A stretch of DNA of 64,000 bases, taken from NCBI GenBank assembly GCA_015501605.1, contig JADNRZ010000021.1, forward strand, positions 186,001-250,000. Direction: 5' to 3'. The notes beneath the pieces were generated by a model. That model was given only the letters and a program-made list of their open reading frames with translations. It ran no database searches and was not told the origin of the DNA. This document shows positions 22,795 to 35,716 of this stretch, piece by piece; position 1 is the first letter of the stretch; every line of letters starts with the position of its first letter. Position numbers and translations under genes: made by a program. Source of the stretch: Panaeolus papilionaceus (Eukaryota > Basidiomycota > Agaricomycetes > Agaricales).

Positions 22795-23934
22795 ATGGCC
22801 GAGATCAATATTGTTGTAGCGTTGGGACCCAGCTCGAATGACACGTTTTACCTCGGTGTAGGGCGGCAGACTTACTATAACAACGTCCCAGCTGCATTAG
22901 TTCAGCGTATTGAGACTGGACTTATGGCAAACACGAGACTCAACTATATAAGCCTGGACCAAAACGCTCAGTGTTGGTGTTCAGAGGAGATGGTCGGGCC
23001 TACTGGTATGTCATTCAATTGACACCCTGTTTCATTCGGTTATCTTACTCGGTTAGTGTCGTTCGAGGCACCTGTCGGAGGTCCCCTCGAACAACACATT
23101 CGAGATGTTGCCCCAGGTGGTTTCGTAACCTTTCCTCCGTACGACGCATCGACAACCATTGCTCAACCATTTTATTTCGTCGCATCAAAGCACACAGGAA
23201 GTTGGACATCGTACCTTCCTCAGCGCTATCTCGACGCAATGGCTGAGCTGAAGCATCATATTCCTAATTTCGACAACGCTTTAAAATGGATCATATTTGG
23301 AAAAGGAGGGACTCATATCTACCAATTTGCTAATGGATACCTCGTCTGCCTGGAAGGGGAACATCAGAACGATAGTCATCCTTTGAACGAGGTCAGTATG
23401 CCACTTGACATAATTCTGCAGTCATATCAGTGCGACGGTTTAGCGCTTGCCAACTAATTCAACCAACACAATTATAGGCACTGCGACAGTTTGATCCCGA
23501 TCACAACAAATCCATTCAACAAGGCGAATGGATGCTCGATAAAGGGTCAAGTATATCCCTTCATGATCACAGATACTTTTTCCTCAAGTTCAAGAATACG
23601 CGCACGGGAACATACGAGTTGCGGTTCTGCCTCCCTCCTATCATGGAAGAGAAGCTGCGCTCCCTACTTGCCTTCTCGAAGACACCAGCAGAGCAGCAAG
23701 CCATTGCTTTGGAACAGCAGCTGATCGTGGTACGTTATGTCGTGCATTCATTCATGAACGTTTTCTGAGCGTTGGTTTCTTCTTCAGAACCAGGTGTCCA
23801 ATAATTTACGGGGCTTGGTCCAGATCAACAACATGGCAAACATGAATATGATGCAGGCAGGGCTGTCCTTTGCCAATGCAGCTGGAGACGTTAAGTACGA
23901 ATATGTGCAAAAGAAGAAATGGAGTTTCTTCTGA
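22795..23934 (+). CDS. Uncharacterised protein, tandem paralog 2
   Basis: Start MAEINIVVALGPSSNDTFYL at 22795 is chosen over the in-frame ATG at 22777 because it aligns with paralog 1. Four exons in the same phases. Landmarks: CWCSEEMVGPT, SFEAPVGGPLEQHIRDVAPG, ALKWIIFGKGGTHIYQFANG, GEWMLDKGSSISLHDHRYFF and FSKTPAEQQAIALEQQLIV. The final exon encodes a Met/Asn-rich stretch (INNMANMNMMQAG) absent from paralog 1 and ends VQKKKWSFF (stop 23932-23934). The repeated GxGRQTxxNN and LHDHRYFFLKFxNTR blocks mark the conserved core. No catalytic motif recognised. Confidence 0.7.
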
Positions 23935-24217
23935 GACTGGGAGGCTAACTATTTAAACACTCGGAGAAGTTCCGTATGTCAATGCCCTACATCGTAACTA
24001 ACTAAAATGTACATAAGTGCATGTTCTACTGTGTGAGCGTCCTTCTGCCCGCCAAGTCCTTAGAGGCCACGTCTTTCGAGATCCATGGAATGCAAGTAAT
24101 TGTCGCGTGCTGTAAGAAATGCAAGGTAAAGGGAGATTGGCTAACTTGGGTGACCAACTTCCCGTTGAGCTACTATACGTCTTGAACTAGTAAAGCCATC
24201 TGAGCATAGCCACGGTG

Positions 24218-26451
24218 TTAGCTCAAAGCGAGAAAATAGTTGTAATATGTAAAACACGCACCCATGACGAAAAAGTCTTGATTCTCATTCGAGAGATCTT
24301 CAAGCGATCTCCTCTTTGTCTCGGGCAAGAGGAACCACGTTGATGCAATTCCGGATGCCATAAATACCGCAAATATGATGAAGCTGCAGTACAGAATTAA
24401 ATCAGAGGCGAACAATAGAGTGCTGCAGAAAATAACATACGTCGCTGTCATTCCAGAAGGAAGTTTTTCATCTTCCACTAGGTACTCACCATCTGTCGGT
24501 TGTGACTTGGGGATCTGCCTCACTGAGATGACGACTTGACCAACGATGGCCCCTATCTTTCCCATTCCCGCTGATATACCATGGCATGTCGATCTATATC
24601 GAGTGGGAAACGCTTCCCCAGGTACAACAAAAGTGACAACATTTGGACCAAAGTTATTGAAGAAATTGACCAGACAGACAAGAACGAAGAAGCCTGGGCT
24701 GTGGTTGAGAGGGCGTAAGTGATAATATGTGGCTCCTACAGCACCGAAACTCCGTGAGCATGGTACACCTGCTATGAGCCACTCGCAACTGAAGACTGAC
24801 CCATGATTGTGAACAAGATAGTCAGGGCTGTAAATCCCAATATCTGGATGGGCTTTCGTCCCCAGGAGTCGATGAAGTAAAATGAGACCCAATAGCCTGG
24901 TATCAAGGTGACGGCAGAAATAATGTTACCGATGCAAGCTCGGTCCAAGTTCTTGAATAAAGGAGAATCGGATTTAGAACCGATTGATCCAAGGCCGACA
25001 GACGTTAGCAGATATGGCGTATTGAGGAGGATTCCATAGTACGGGACCTGTATATGTGAATGTCAGATTTGAGTGGTGCTTAAGCGCCAGGAACTGACTT
25101 ACGTCCACAGCGAACCAAGAATACGCTGTCCACATAGCACCTTGAAGTTTTCTGATTTCCCAAAATACTTGCGGAAGTCTTCCCAGGTCGCCTTGGCAGA
25201 TGAATTCGTTCAATTGCTTCGCCAGTAGTGTACGAGTCGTTGGACATCAACCAACTCCGGTTGGAATCTCCCACAGCCTCGCTAATATCGCTGGTCGCCT
25301 GTCGAATATTGCACTCGATGTCGAGCGTGAAGCGAGGGGTCTCTGGAATAGTCAAGCGGAAATAAAGTGCTACGACTGCCGGTATACAACCAATCCCAAT
25401 CAGTAGCCTCCAGACCCTGTCCAGGTTTTCCAAAGCGGCTTTATTGGTGAGGCTCGGGGGGACGTTGAGGGGGTCCTTGAACGCGTAAATCAATACAAAT
25501 GCTACAATAGAGGATACTGAGGTGAACTCAAGTCAGTAATTACTCTCGGTAGTTTAGAAAGGGACCTACCGAGGTATCCCCAACCCTGGCAAGCAAATAT
25601 TGACACCATCATCCTGCCACGAATCTTTTTCGAAGCGAACTCAGAGGCCATGATGGCGCTTAGAGGGTAATCTCCTCCGATCCCCACCCCCATCTGATAT
25701 TTTCGAGCGTTTATTGACCCGCTAAAGTATGCTAAAATGGGCGACGTACAATGAATCTCCATATAATAAGAATTGGAATGATGGGAATCACGAATCCTTG
25801 AGCAGCGATGGCTTGGGCGAATGTAGAAACGATCATGATCATGAGCTCGATTCCGTCTGCAGTGTACTTTTGAGTAATTATTCTGAGTTGATAATCATCT
25901 GAATTTGCGTACACATCTTTTTTCTTCCCCACAGATCCGCTAACCAGCCGAATAAGACCTGTCCAACGAGTGTACCGACCGGCGTCGCGATCTTCAGGGC
26001 TAGATCAAGCTTGGGATCCAGTTTCCGCAACTTGAAGTCTCCTGAGCACTGAAGCGTGACCAGGTTGTCCTTGCAACCGTATATATGTCCCAACATAACA
26101 GAAGCATTGCTGATCGCAAAGATATCATACCTAAGTTACCATATGTGAATAAGCGATCAACAGTCGGATGTTGAAAGGTTCTACGCACGCGTCGCTGAAA
26201 AACCCAATCCCGGCTACGATGCACACACGCGCGTGGAACCAGCTTGAGTTTATCGTATTAGTTTGTGTGCCACTCTCTGGGAGCGTATACTGAATTGAGA
26301 GCGGAACTTACGAGAACTTGGCATTATCTATCTCAGCCAACGCTGCCTGCCTCCTCGCACCTAACTCCCTTGAGTCGTCCAGCCGGCGGTTCAAGAATAT
26401 CGCATCGCTGGCATCTCGGTCATGAACAAATGAATCGTATGTCGAAGGCAT
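24218..26451 (-). CDS. PHO84-type phosphate:H+ symporter B (MFS)
   Basis: Paralog of the symporter at 4177. The start MPSTYDSFVHDRDASDAIFL at 26451 is preferred over the upstream in-frame ATG at 26595 because [12 protein letters not shown] then falls at the same distance as in the other two paralogs. Signatures: [124 protein letters not shown], and LPETKRRSLEDLSNENQD at the C-terminus. All twelve expected membrane segments appear present. It ends at 24218, where the final exon reads on past the usual tail for about 18 residues. Confidence 0.9.
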
Positions 26452-27454
26452 AGTCGTCTCCTTAGACCCCTCGTGGTATTTCTGTGAGGCTGAAGAGGAA
26501 GGATGGGCTTTCCTCCCCGCGTTTGGGGAAGGGGGGATATTCGCAAGTGTGGTAGCGTGTATGCTGACCTGTCTTATGTAGCCCATCCTGCTCATGCCAT
26601 CTCATCCGCCGATCATGCTGGATCCTGGTCATTGCTGTACAAACAAATGAGTTCCAGTCACGTATTGAATCGGCAGACTCAACTTGAGAAACTCAATGAG
26701 TGCAATTTACCGTGTTGTCCAACGTTCGTGATATTAATATATTATCAGATCACATTCGAACCACGGCGTATGTTTCTGCACACGGTGAACATCATAGAGA
26801 ACTAAAAATATCTCTAGCATATACGAAAGCTGTGCAGACTATGAACGTCATGGCGATTAACCTCAGCTTGATTCGCGATCTCATTACCTGTTCCCTCCTT
26901 TGCGATCGGTATTGCAGGTTTTCCCGGTTGGGACGTGTAGGTCAAAGGATATGAGCACGTTTGAGATAATGACCAGGTCACGGGAAAGACATATTTTGAG
27001 GTGAATAGAAAGAAGGGTAGCTAAAAGAGGCTATGCCACCGTCTGGAGTCGCCTGCTATTTATAGAATTTTCCTCTGTATTCCGTAGGCACGTTCCATAG
27101 TCTTATAGTAAATCCTGTTGAATCTGTTTAGATAATACAAGGGAGTATAATGATAGTTAATGATACGAATGCGATTAACAACGACCGCCGGTGGCTGTCC
27201 ATTATGGCTGGCAGCCAGTCAATCGTTGATGCTAATACAAAGTATAGAAGGAAATCGGGCTAAGTGCCTCATACTTGAAAGTTGAGCTCATTTTTGAGTA
27301 TATACTTGCTAGTTGTCGATTATTTAAATGAGTATATGAAAGCTCTGCGTAGCACCAGTCCCATATCTTTGAAAGATAGGGATGAGCGACGTATAGTAGG
27401 TGTAATTAAATCGGCTTCTGAGTTATGCGCCTGGAGCTAGTGAAGCCATCTAGA
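26452..27454. other. Intergenic region between symporters B and C
   Basis: 1 kb with 5' sequence of symporter B and 3' sequence of symporter C. A CACGTT (intermediate-affinity Pho4-type core) lies at 26956-26961, about 505 bp upstream of the symporter B start. No gene supported. Confidence 0.4.
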
Positions 27455-29700
27455 TTAATTAGAAGGGGAGGTCAGAGGTCGATGTAATGTCATTGAATCG
27501 AACTTCACAGTACCCATGACTGAAGCATCTTGCGACTCGTTTGAAAGTTCCTCCAACGTTTTCTGCTTCGTTTCAGGCAAGAGAAACCATGTCGACGCGA
27601 TTCCTGTAAGCATAAACGCCGCAAATATTAAGAACCTAAGTCCATCGAACAAATTGTGAGCAAAACGATCAACATCTGAAGGATAGAGAACCACTCACGT
27701 AGCCGTCATACCGTGCGGCAAAGTGTTCATCTCACTCGGAACATTCCGATCTTTTGATTGCTTGTGGATCTGCCCTGCTGATATTACTACCTGGCCGACG
27801 ATGGCGCCCACCTTCCCCATGCCTGCCGACAGGCCATGGCACGTCGACCTATATCTTGTCGGAAAGGCTTCTCCAGGTATGACGAACGTTGTGACGTTTG
27901 CGCCAAAGTTGGTGAAGAAGTTGATGACACAAATGAGGAAAACGAAGCCTGGACTGTGACTGCTGGGATCGAGATGATAGTATGCGGCGCCTAGCAGTTA
28001 TCGTTAGGTGACTTTTGCGCAGGGTTGATATCTACTCACCCATAATGATGAATAGGATAGTCAGCATCGTAAATCCCATGATTTGGATGGGTCTACGACC
28101 CCATGAGTCAATAAAGTAAAACGACACCAAGTACCCAGGAATCAAACTGGAGGCAGAAAGGAGATTGCCGACACAAGCACGATTCAGACATTGGAATAAA
28201 CCAGAATCGTTTGTGCCGCTCATTGATATGGAGCCTATGGCCGTTAGCAAATAAGGGGTGTTGAGAATTAGTCCGTAGTACGGAACCTGTGTTCATGTCA
28301 GGAGCGCATTCCGTAACACGTTTCAGAAGAAAAACCAACGTCGACAGCGAGCCAAGAATAAGCCGTCCCAAATAGCACTTTGAAGTTTTTCCATTTTCCG
28401 AAATATTCACGAAAGTCCTTCCAAGTCGCTTTTGGGAGCTGGATGCGCTCGACTGTGTGGCCGGATTTGTAGGTACTAGAAGCCATTGTTGACCAGCTTT
28501 TGCGAGATTCACCATCCCCGACTGCTGTGTGAATGTCTCTGGTAGCCTGTCGGATATTGCACTCGATGTCCATGGTAAATCGTGGGGTTTCAGGTATAGT
28601 AAGGCGAAAGTATAATGCTACTGCCGCAGGTAAGCACCCCAGGCCAATGAGGAGTCTCCACGCACAGTCCAAGGCCTGTTTGGACTGGGTATCGGTACTG
28701 TTGAGCGGCGATCTGAAAGCGTAGATTAAGACAAATGCAACAAGGGCGGATACTGAGAATATTTCGCAAGTCAGAAGAACATCAGCTAAGAAATGACCAA
28801 GTATTTGACGAACCAAGCTGGCCACAACCCTGACAGCTAAAAATCGCCACCATCATTCTACCTCGAATCTTCTTCGAGGCAAATTCAGAAGCCATGATGG
28901 CGCTTAAAGGGTAATCTCCTCCGACCCCTACTCCCATCTAAGTATTTTTAATCGTTTAGTTCGTGACAAGTTATGTAATTATGAATGGAAAACACACTAT
29001 GAATCTCCAAGTCATCAGAAGTGGGATGATTGCAATCGCTTGTCCTTGAGCGGAGACCGCTTGGCCAAACGTCGAAACAATCATGATCATGAGTTCAACA
29101 CCGTCTAAGGACGAAAAGAGGATTTCATTAGTATAGTTTAGAGAATCAAGTACAAGTCACGTACACATCTTCTTTCGTCCCCAGAGGTCTGCGAGCCAGC
29201 CAAAGAGTACTTGCCCAACCAACGTACCGACAGGGGTCGCAATCTTCAGAACGAGGTCCTGCAGCGGATTGAGGCTGCTAATGTTGTATGATTTATCGCC
29301 AACCGTCATGACTCTGTCATATGTTCCATAGATTGCGCCTAGCATCACAGCCGCATTGCTTATGGCGAAGATATCGTACCTAGGATCCTGTCAGTACTCC
29401 CAAAATGCTTCGATGGTGAGACACATACGCGTCGGTAAAGAACCCAATCCCTGCTACGATACACACTCGTGCATGGAACCAACTACGACATGTTAGAGCG
29501 TTATCCGAATACAGCAAGCTGTCCCAAAGGACTCACGAAAATTTGGCGTTGTCAATCTCAGCCAATGCCGCAAGTCGTCTTGCGCCCAGCTCTCTCGAGT
29601 TGTGGAGCCTTGGGTTTGTTTCGATACTGGTGCATCGCTCATGAGCAAACGATTCAGGGGACATTACTACCTCTTTTTCCGATTCACTGTTGGGGGACAT
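27455..29700 (-). CDS. PHO84-type phosphate:H+ symporter C (MFS)
   Basis: Third paralog, in tandem behind symporter B. Start MSPNSESEKEVVMSPESFAH at 29700; the second ATG, twelve codons on, is an alternative. Signatures: [128 protein letters not shown], and the tail [18 protein letters not shown]. The stop is at 27455, again with a short divergent extension past the tail. The frame is intact through about nine exons. The orientation is opposite to symporter A as the window stands, but would be the same if the interval between the two KDZ copies were re-inverted. Confidence 0.9.
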
Positions 29701-30621
29701 AGCAGGAAATGATGGATGTCCCAGGGAATATACTCCGCCAGTGTCTGGAAGGTGGTGGGAGTAGGGAATAAGAACGGGGTATCAGGACACAGGAAAGTTG
29801 TCTTAAGTACTGCATCGTATTCATGCAGTAGTAGAGCGAGATCATTTTTCTTACCCCATCATCAGGCCGCTGGGATATAAAAAGACATTTTAATATCTGA
29901 CGGAAACCGTAATACAGTTTCCGGCAGCCAATGACTCAGCATGCACCCTAATAGCACATATGAAAACGAAAGACACAGTCTGGAGATGGAACCTGCTGTG
30001 GACCTTGGGGATCCGCAGCGAGGATTGCGATACCACTATGCCGAGTGATAGGAGATGATCCACCTTGAAATAGGTCTTCCAAGACAGGAACTCGTGGCTA
30101 GTTGTGGACAGTCCTGGCATACGGGGTTTCCTCAGCTAGTGTGAAGCATGACAAGCAGCATTAAGAACGACGATTTCCTAGCCGGAAGGGCTACAGACTG
30201 AAGTTCCGTCATATAAGAGAAAGACCGTGTGTATATTGGTAAAAAGCTTTTTGCGAGCCCAGAGGTTACAGGAAGACCGAGGGCGGTGGAGCACTCACAG
30301 AGCAGTTATTTACGTGCAGGTTGATCGATTCCAGGATATTTCGTGGAGCAAACCTATTTGAAAACAGGGAACGTGTTTCACGACATGGGAAGCTTTCGTG
30401 TTCTAACCTCGTCCATCATTAGTTGATTCCTATCAAGGAATGTTTATTGACAAAGGTATGTATGAATCCCCGGCTCTGCCCTCCAAACCCTACGTATTTG
30501 ATGGAACGTGACCCGAAGGTCGAGCACTAAGACAGCCAGAGTCAATTTCAGCACTACTTTGGCACAGACCTAGCCGTAAAATCAAGAAGATGATGGAGGT
30601 CTGCAATTTGACATGAGTGCG
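29701..30621. other. Intergenic region upstream of symporter C, ending at the KDZ insertion site
   Basis: 920 bp without a supported gene. AACGTG (reverse of CACGTT) occurs at 30371-30376 and 30505-30510, candidate phosphate-response sites for symporter C. Confidence 0.4.
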
Positions 30622-30629
30622 ATGAAAAA
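30622..30629. repeat. Target-site duplication half ATGAAAAA at left end of KDZ copy 2
   Basis: Eight bases immediately before CACCTGTAGC of copy 2; reverse complement of TTTTTCAT at 7943-7950. The right flank of copy 2 is different (CCCCCGTG). Confidence 0.85.
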
Positions 30630-30996
30630 CACCTGTAGCTACCACGTGTCCCCTCTAGTTAGAGGTGACCACCCATTGAGTGACCACCTCTAACTAGAGG
30701 GTCCTAATATATATTATCGTTCTTTCTGGAAATGCTCTACGGGGGGTTCGAATACTTAGAAAATTTACTGTTTGTCCACCGGTAACTTAGGTGGCATGAT
30801 CAGGGTGTTGTCCCACGGCTGCTCGTCACCATCAAAGGTCGTCGTCGTCGTTGATGGCGCTCCCTCCGCCATCAATCCCTTTATGGCAATTGATGGCCTT
30901 CATCATTTCAACATTTCTCATCATCATCGCGCATGACGAGCTCGTATTCTCTTAATAACTTGCTCAAATTAATCGTATAAATTCAGGGAAAAATTA
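30630..30996. repeat. Left terminal inverted repeat of KDZ copy 2
   Basis: Counterpart of 17799-18165. One C-to-T change at 30934 (CGCATGACG against CGCACGACG in the other repeats) is at a CpG. Confidence 0.9.
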
Positions 30997-31165
30997 AGAT
31001 GTACATAGTCTGTTCTATAGAACAATATTATATTTTAATTAATTCAATTATGAGCACACATGGGTTAAAAGAACATTCAAAACATTGTATTGAGTAAATC
31101 ATATAAATGTTGAAGGCGGGTTAAGTCCTTCAAAGATACCAAGATGTGAATAAATATTGCTAAGG

Positions 31166-33538
31166 TTACTCCTCCTCATCCTCTGTATTGATATACTCTC
31201 GACTTTTGAAAGCGGGCGGAAATTGTGCTGAGAGTTTTTGATTTCGAATTTGTTGTCCTTGCTGGCTGCCTGGTCGTCGACGAACTGTGGGGGGTTGAGG
31301 AGTGAGCTGAGGGGGACGGTGGGTAGAGGCACTTGTCTTTCCGCGTTTCCCGGTTATGACTTGGGACTGGGAGGTTCCTCCTTTAGCTGGATGGGGGCGT
31401 TTCGATTTGGAGGATGCAGCATTGCGTTGGCGGGGTGGTATAGAAGGAAGGTTGGAGATGCGGCTAGCACCCAGGGGTAGGGACGGGGGGTTTGAAACGG
31501 TGGTATGCTGGCGCTTCTTGCTGCGACCATGGCTGGGGGGTTCAATGGCCTTCCTCTTCCTGTTTGTCAGCCTGTCGGCTGCGGCAGATAGCTCCTCTTC
31601 TTCCTCGCCGCTATTTTCCTCCTCCTCCTCCTCCTCTTCCGGCTCGTCTTCATCCTCCCACTCATCTTCATCATCCCGCCCCGCTTCATGTTCGTCGTTG
31701 TGGTCATCTTCCCGCTCATCGTCGTTATTGTCTTCCTGCTCTTCATTGTCGTTGTCTTCCCGCTCATCATCGTCCTGTTGCTCGTCGTCGTCTTCCTCCA
31801 TCGAATCCGAGCTCAATTCATCGGCTCCAGAGCTCTTAGATCGTATTTTTGCCGGTAGTGTTTCAGCTGCGTAGCGGTAACCCTCTGCCAGTTGCAAATC
31901 TTGGTATTGAGGCAATCGCGAAGCGTCCGGGCGTCATCGATATTGGTGATGTTGGAAGGGGTGGTGAAGGGTACATTTTGGGGCCATCCTAGCAGGTGGA
32001 CATGATGCTTGAGTACAATAGCGCGATAGTAATTTTTGTAGTTCATTCGAATCGACTTCTCGGCGGTGATTTTCTCTGTAGATGTTTGTGCATGAGATCA
32101 TGAAAGCGGTGAAAGAAGAGGGCTGAAACTCACGAAGTCCGCGGAGAATAATGTTTGTACATTGGGCTTTGACTGCAGGGAGACCATCCGGTACAGCTTT
32201 ACCTGAATATGAAGGACATGATTAGAGGGAGGGGTTAAACATCTACAAAATTGCACAAACTCACCCAGCTTTTTCCGGGCACACGACCATTGCTCAAAGT
32301 CTACGCCCATATCGAGAGGGTCGATGTTATACCGCTCCTTCAGAAATTCTCCCGCTCCGAGACTTTGGATAATGGTTGGCCGGAGATCGTCATGAATGTG
32401 GCCTTTGACGAAGAGAGCAAAGCCTATGGCTCCACTTCGTTCAGCAACGCCAACAACCTGTGGACAGAATAAGTGAGCTAAAGAACCTTATTGGCAGGAG
32501 GGGGTTTCAAAGACTTACCTCCTTGGAAATTTTCGAGATAGAGGACCTTGCATCGGCGTCAGCAGCAGTATTACTAGACCTTGCCCCCCGTTGCTGCAGG
32601 GCCCGAATTTCCCGCAAGCGCTCTACTGCCTTCTTAGTCTGTTCCTTCGTAATGGTCCCATCCCTCTGGCCATCCCTAACCATATTCTGTAGTTCGTGCA
32701 AAGGAATCTTCTCATGCAGGCCGCGGTCTGTTACCGAACCATCATTCAGCATCACACAAACATGTATTATCATAAAATCGAGTTACATACCTGCATTAAG
32801 CTCCTCACCAAGCGCTGAAACGAGGGCGTTGAAAGAGTTAGGGGCTCGAGAGGGCTTGAAGACCGTTTCAAACATGGTCTGAGCCTTGACCTTCTTCTTG
32901 GATATCTTGTGCTTGGTGGCCACGGCCTCAATGCTGGCGGCATGCTCGGCTTGAATTCTCTTGATGTCCTCAGCGATGGCGACCTTCTTGCTGTTCCTCT
33001 GAGCTTTGGCATCCTTGAGACTGCCTTTAGCTGCATCAGCTTTGGATCGGCTAGGACGGAATCGTGGAGGAATGACTGGCTTTGTGGGATTCCGAAGGGC
33101 ATGAGTGCTTGATCCACCACTATCAACAAAACCATCAGGAAGGTAGGGTCTTGAGGGGCTAGAGCTTAGAAGCGGAGGGGGGGATGCAGAGGGAAGGGTA
33201 TATCGAGCGCCATGAAGGGGATTTTCGTCAACCTCATCCTCAAGGTCAAGGCCAGAATTCGGAGGGTCGTTGTCGTCGGGAGTGAAGAAGTTTGCAGCAC
33301 TCGGAGATTGCGGTGGAGTGGAGACGGGTTGCGTGGATGTGAGAATGGACTGAGAAGTTGATTCGACGGCGTGGCTGCGCTGCTCCTGGGAAGCCGAGCT
33401 GTCAGGCAACGACCCTGGATATTCCGGAGATCCAGGAATAGACTGATCAACAAAAGTAAAAATAGAACTTGGGGGCGTTGAGGCGGATGGAATTGGTGGA
33501 ATGTCCACTGGGTTTAACATAGAAAATATGGAAGGCAT
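31166..33538 (-). pseudogene. Acidic nuclear-type protein, copy 2, frameshifted
   Basis: Inverted copy of the gene at 15256-17629, starting MPSIFSMLNP at 33538. It is identical until the exon starting MNYKNYYRAIV. One base is missing near 31842 (TACGATC against TACAGATC in copy 1), so the frame leaves at QKYDLRALEPMN and stops instead of entering the acidic region. The downstream acidic and NLS-like part remains open only in a separate frame (31166-31915). The truncated product would keep the HLLGWPQNVPF block but lose the Asp/Glu run and the basic motifs. Other changes include Val to Ala and Asp to Asn in the acidic run. Confidence 0.75.
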
Positions 33539-33699
33539 TTTTAGAGAGTAGTTGGTGTACTTAGACGGAAAGAAACGGGGGACTTGCTGCAACAAGTTAC
33601 AACCTTCCAATCTGTGTTAAACAACATCAGGTGCTAAACAAGCGCGACGCGACGCGGTCACGTGGTCTTTGTTGATTCTTCCCATGGCCAGCTCTCAAC
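33539..33699. promoter_or_regulatory. Bidirectional promoter of element genes 3 and 4 (copy 2)
   Basis: Counterpart of 15095-15255, with CACGTG at 33659-33664. Confidence 0.45.
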
Positions 33700-35079
33700 A
33701 TGTTGATTGTTGAACCCAATCAAACGTGTGGCCTGTTACTTTCGACCATGCACGTTAAACATAGTACTCTAAGTCAAGCAGGTATTAAAACTCACCTCTT
33801 TCTGACTACTGTTGTTGATTTGCTTCTAGGACATAGCCTTTCAAGAAACAGAGGAGGAAGGGATACGGTTAGCGAGGAAAGGCCTCAGGTGCAGATAAGG
33901 GAGAATGCAGGGTACCCTGACGTGGGTAAGTCGACACGCACTTCTCACCGGAAACCAGTCACTGATATTTGATGTGGTTTGACAGCTGCCATCAAGCAAG
34001 AGCCTGGCTATGACTACCGTGAGTGTTCCTCTTCTCTATCATTAGTGTTTCTAACCCATGGGCTCCTTTGGTAGGCAATCGCGACTGGTTTACTCAGGAA
34101 GAGGATGACGGCGGCGACAGCGGTTTGTGCGATGGGTTTCAGCAACTGTCGGTGATGGATCCCAACCCACCTGATCGATATGATCGCCAACCTCCATCGG
34201 GTCCCAAACGTCGCATTTGTTATATCCTGTTTGGGGGGGCAGGTGATGGTATACATTATAATTGGTGAGTCGTCTACCATGTCAATACCTATTACTTCTT
34301 ATATCTAGTCAGGGCGTCAGCAAGCTACTATCTCGGTCAAGCCCCTGCCACTCGACAGCTCCAGGGATATAGCAGCTATGAAGAGGCTGAGGAAGCATAT
34401 GCCTTCTTCAAGTCCTATGATACGGTTCCTCTTTCTCCAGAGCATGGCGGCGTTGCAAAAACTAAGGTCTCCCGCAGCCCCTCTTCTTCTTTCGGGGCTA
34501 CGAGAAGCCCCAGTCCCACTAAACCCCAGCCCCCTACTGGAGTTTCAAAACCTCCTCCATCTCCTTCATCGTTTGTCAGTCATCCCTTCTCTTGTGTAAC
34601 AGTCAGATCCCCAGCCCGGATGAGGTCGAGCGTCTCTACTCCCTCAGCCTCACGCACTGCGTCTATTTCTGCTGGGTCCGTCTCTGCTGCTCAACCCTCT
34701 CGGTTTCCCAAAGCCGGCGGCCACAGAGGTATGCATCGCGAGCCTTTAGGTAGCGCGGCATACTCCATGCCCTTCCCAGAACCAAAACCTGATGGGGGTG
34801 CCACCCCTTCTACCACCCATGACTCCGTTTCAAGACCCTCTCCGATATCACCATCCCCCTTCTTCGTTGTCTGCTCAGGCAATTATCCTGGGGTCTATTT
34901 GGACTAGTGAGTACATTTCACCGCTTCCACTTGATGCTGCTGCTAACATTTAGTAAAGTGCCGAGGCTAAGCTTGCGGTTGGAATGGAAAGTGTAGGCGG
35001 GTCCAGAATTCTTGTCGCTGATACAAGGGGGGATGCTAATCAGCTGTTCGTCGACTCTGTGATGGCCGCCTACTTATAA
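33700..35079 (+). CDS. Element-borne protein with RNase H1 N-terminal-like modules, copy 2
   Basis: Same protein as at 13715-15094, here on the plus strand, where the exon order is easy to follow. MLIVEPNQTCGL starts at 33700; NRDWFTQEEDDGGDSG and RRICYILFGGAGDGIHYNW lie in 34075-34264; SASYYLGQAPATRQLQGYSS in 34313-34372; and YEEAEEAYAFFKS follows. A Ser/Pro linker leads to FFVVCSGNYPGVYLD (to about 34904), then a short intron with an AAAG acceptor and AEAKLAVGMESVGGSRILVA to the stop at 35077-35079. No differences from copy 1 were seen. Function inferred as nucleic-acid binding only. Confidence 0.6.
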
Positions 35080-35716
35080 GGGTAGCTTAGAAGTCCCACA
35101 GCTTGGATTTCTTTCAATTTGCTCTATGTAAACTCTGTAAATATTTTATACATGCGCTTTTTTCGAAACCTTGAAAGATTTGATATTGACATGAGATATT
35201 GACCTCCGAGTCCCCCTAAAGTCAAAGATGGAATACTGCAATCTGATTGGATATGAGCCAGCGCCTATCCCTGAATCAAGAGTCTTGGCGTCGATTTCCT
35301 TTCTGGGAGGGGTATCGAAAAGCAAAATATGCTTCCAGTATACTCAGGAGCATGCAGGTAGACAAATTAAAGGTCTATATAGTAAGTTAAATCAATCATC
35401 TACAAAATTAATCAATTTAAAGAGCAAGAGCCATGGTAGCCACGCTGGAATTTGCTAAATGAGAAAACAGTCAATTTTGGCAGGCGAAGGGATCAAAGTT
35501 CATTGAATTGCGAGGGAATAGACGCATTGGATAAAATTCGTAATGGGCAGAAGGTCTTATAATTTTGTCTATTTTAAAAATATGACAAGAAGTTTTTTTA
35601 AGATTTTCGAGTGGTGATCGATTTCTCCAGATTGCAAGTAGGTTATCCATAGGGTTTTACGTTTAAACTTCATCCACTTCATGACCCCACTCAAAAATAA
35701 ATAGCCAAGTTGGATT
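35080..35716. other. AT-rich spacer between convergent element genes (copy 2)
   Basis: Counterpart of 13079-13714; one extra base at 35524. Nothing recognised. Confidence 0.45.
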
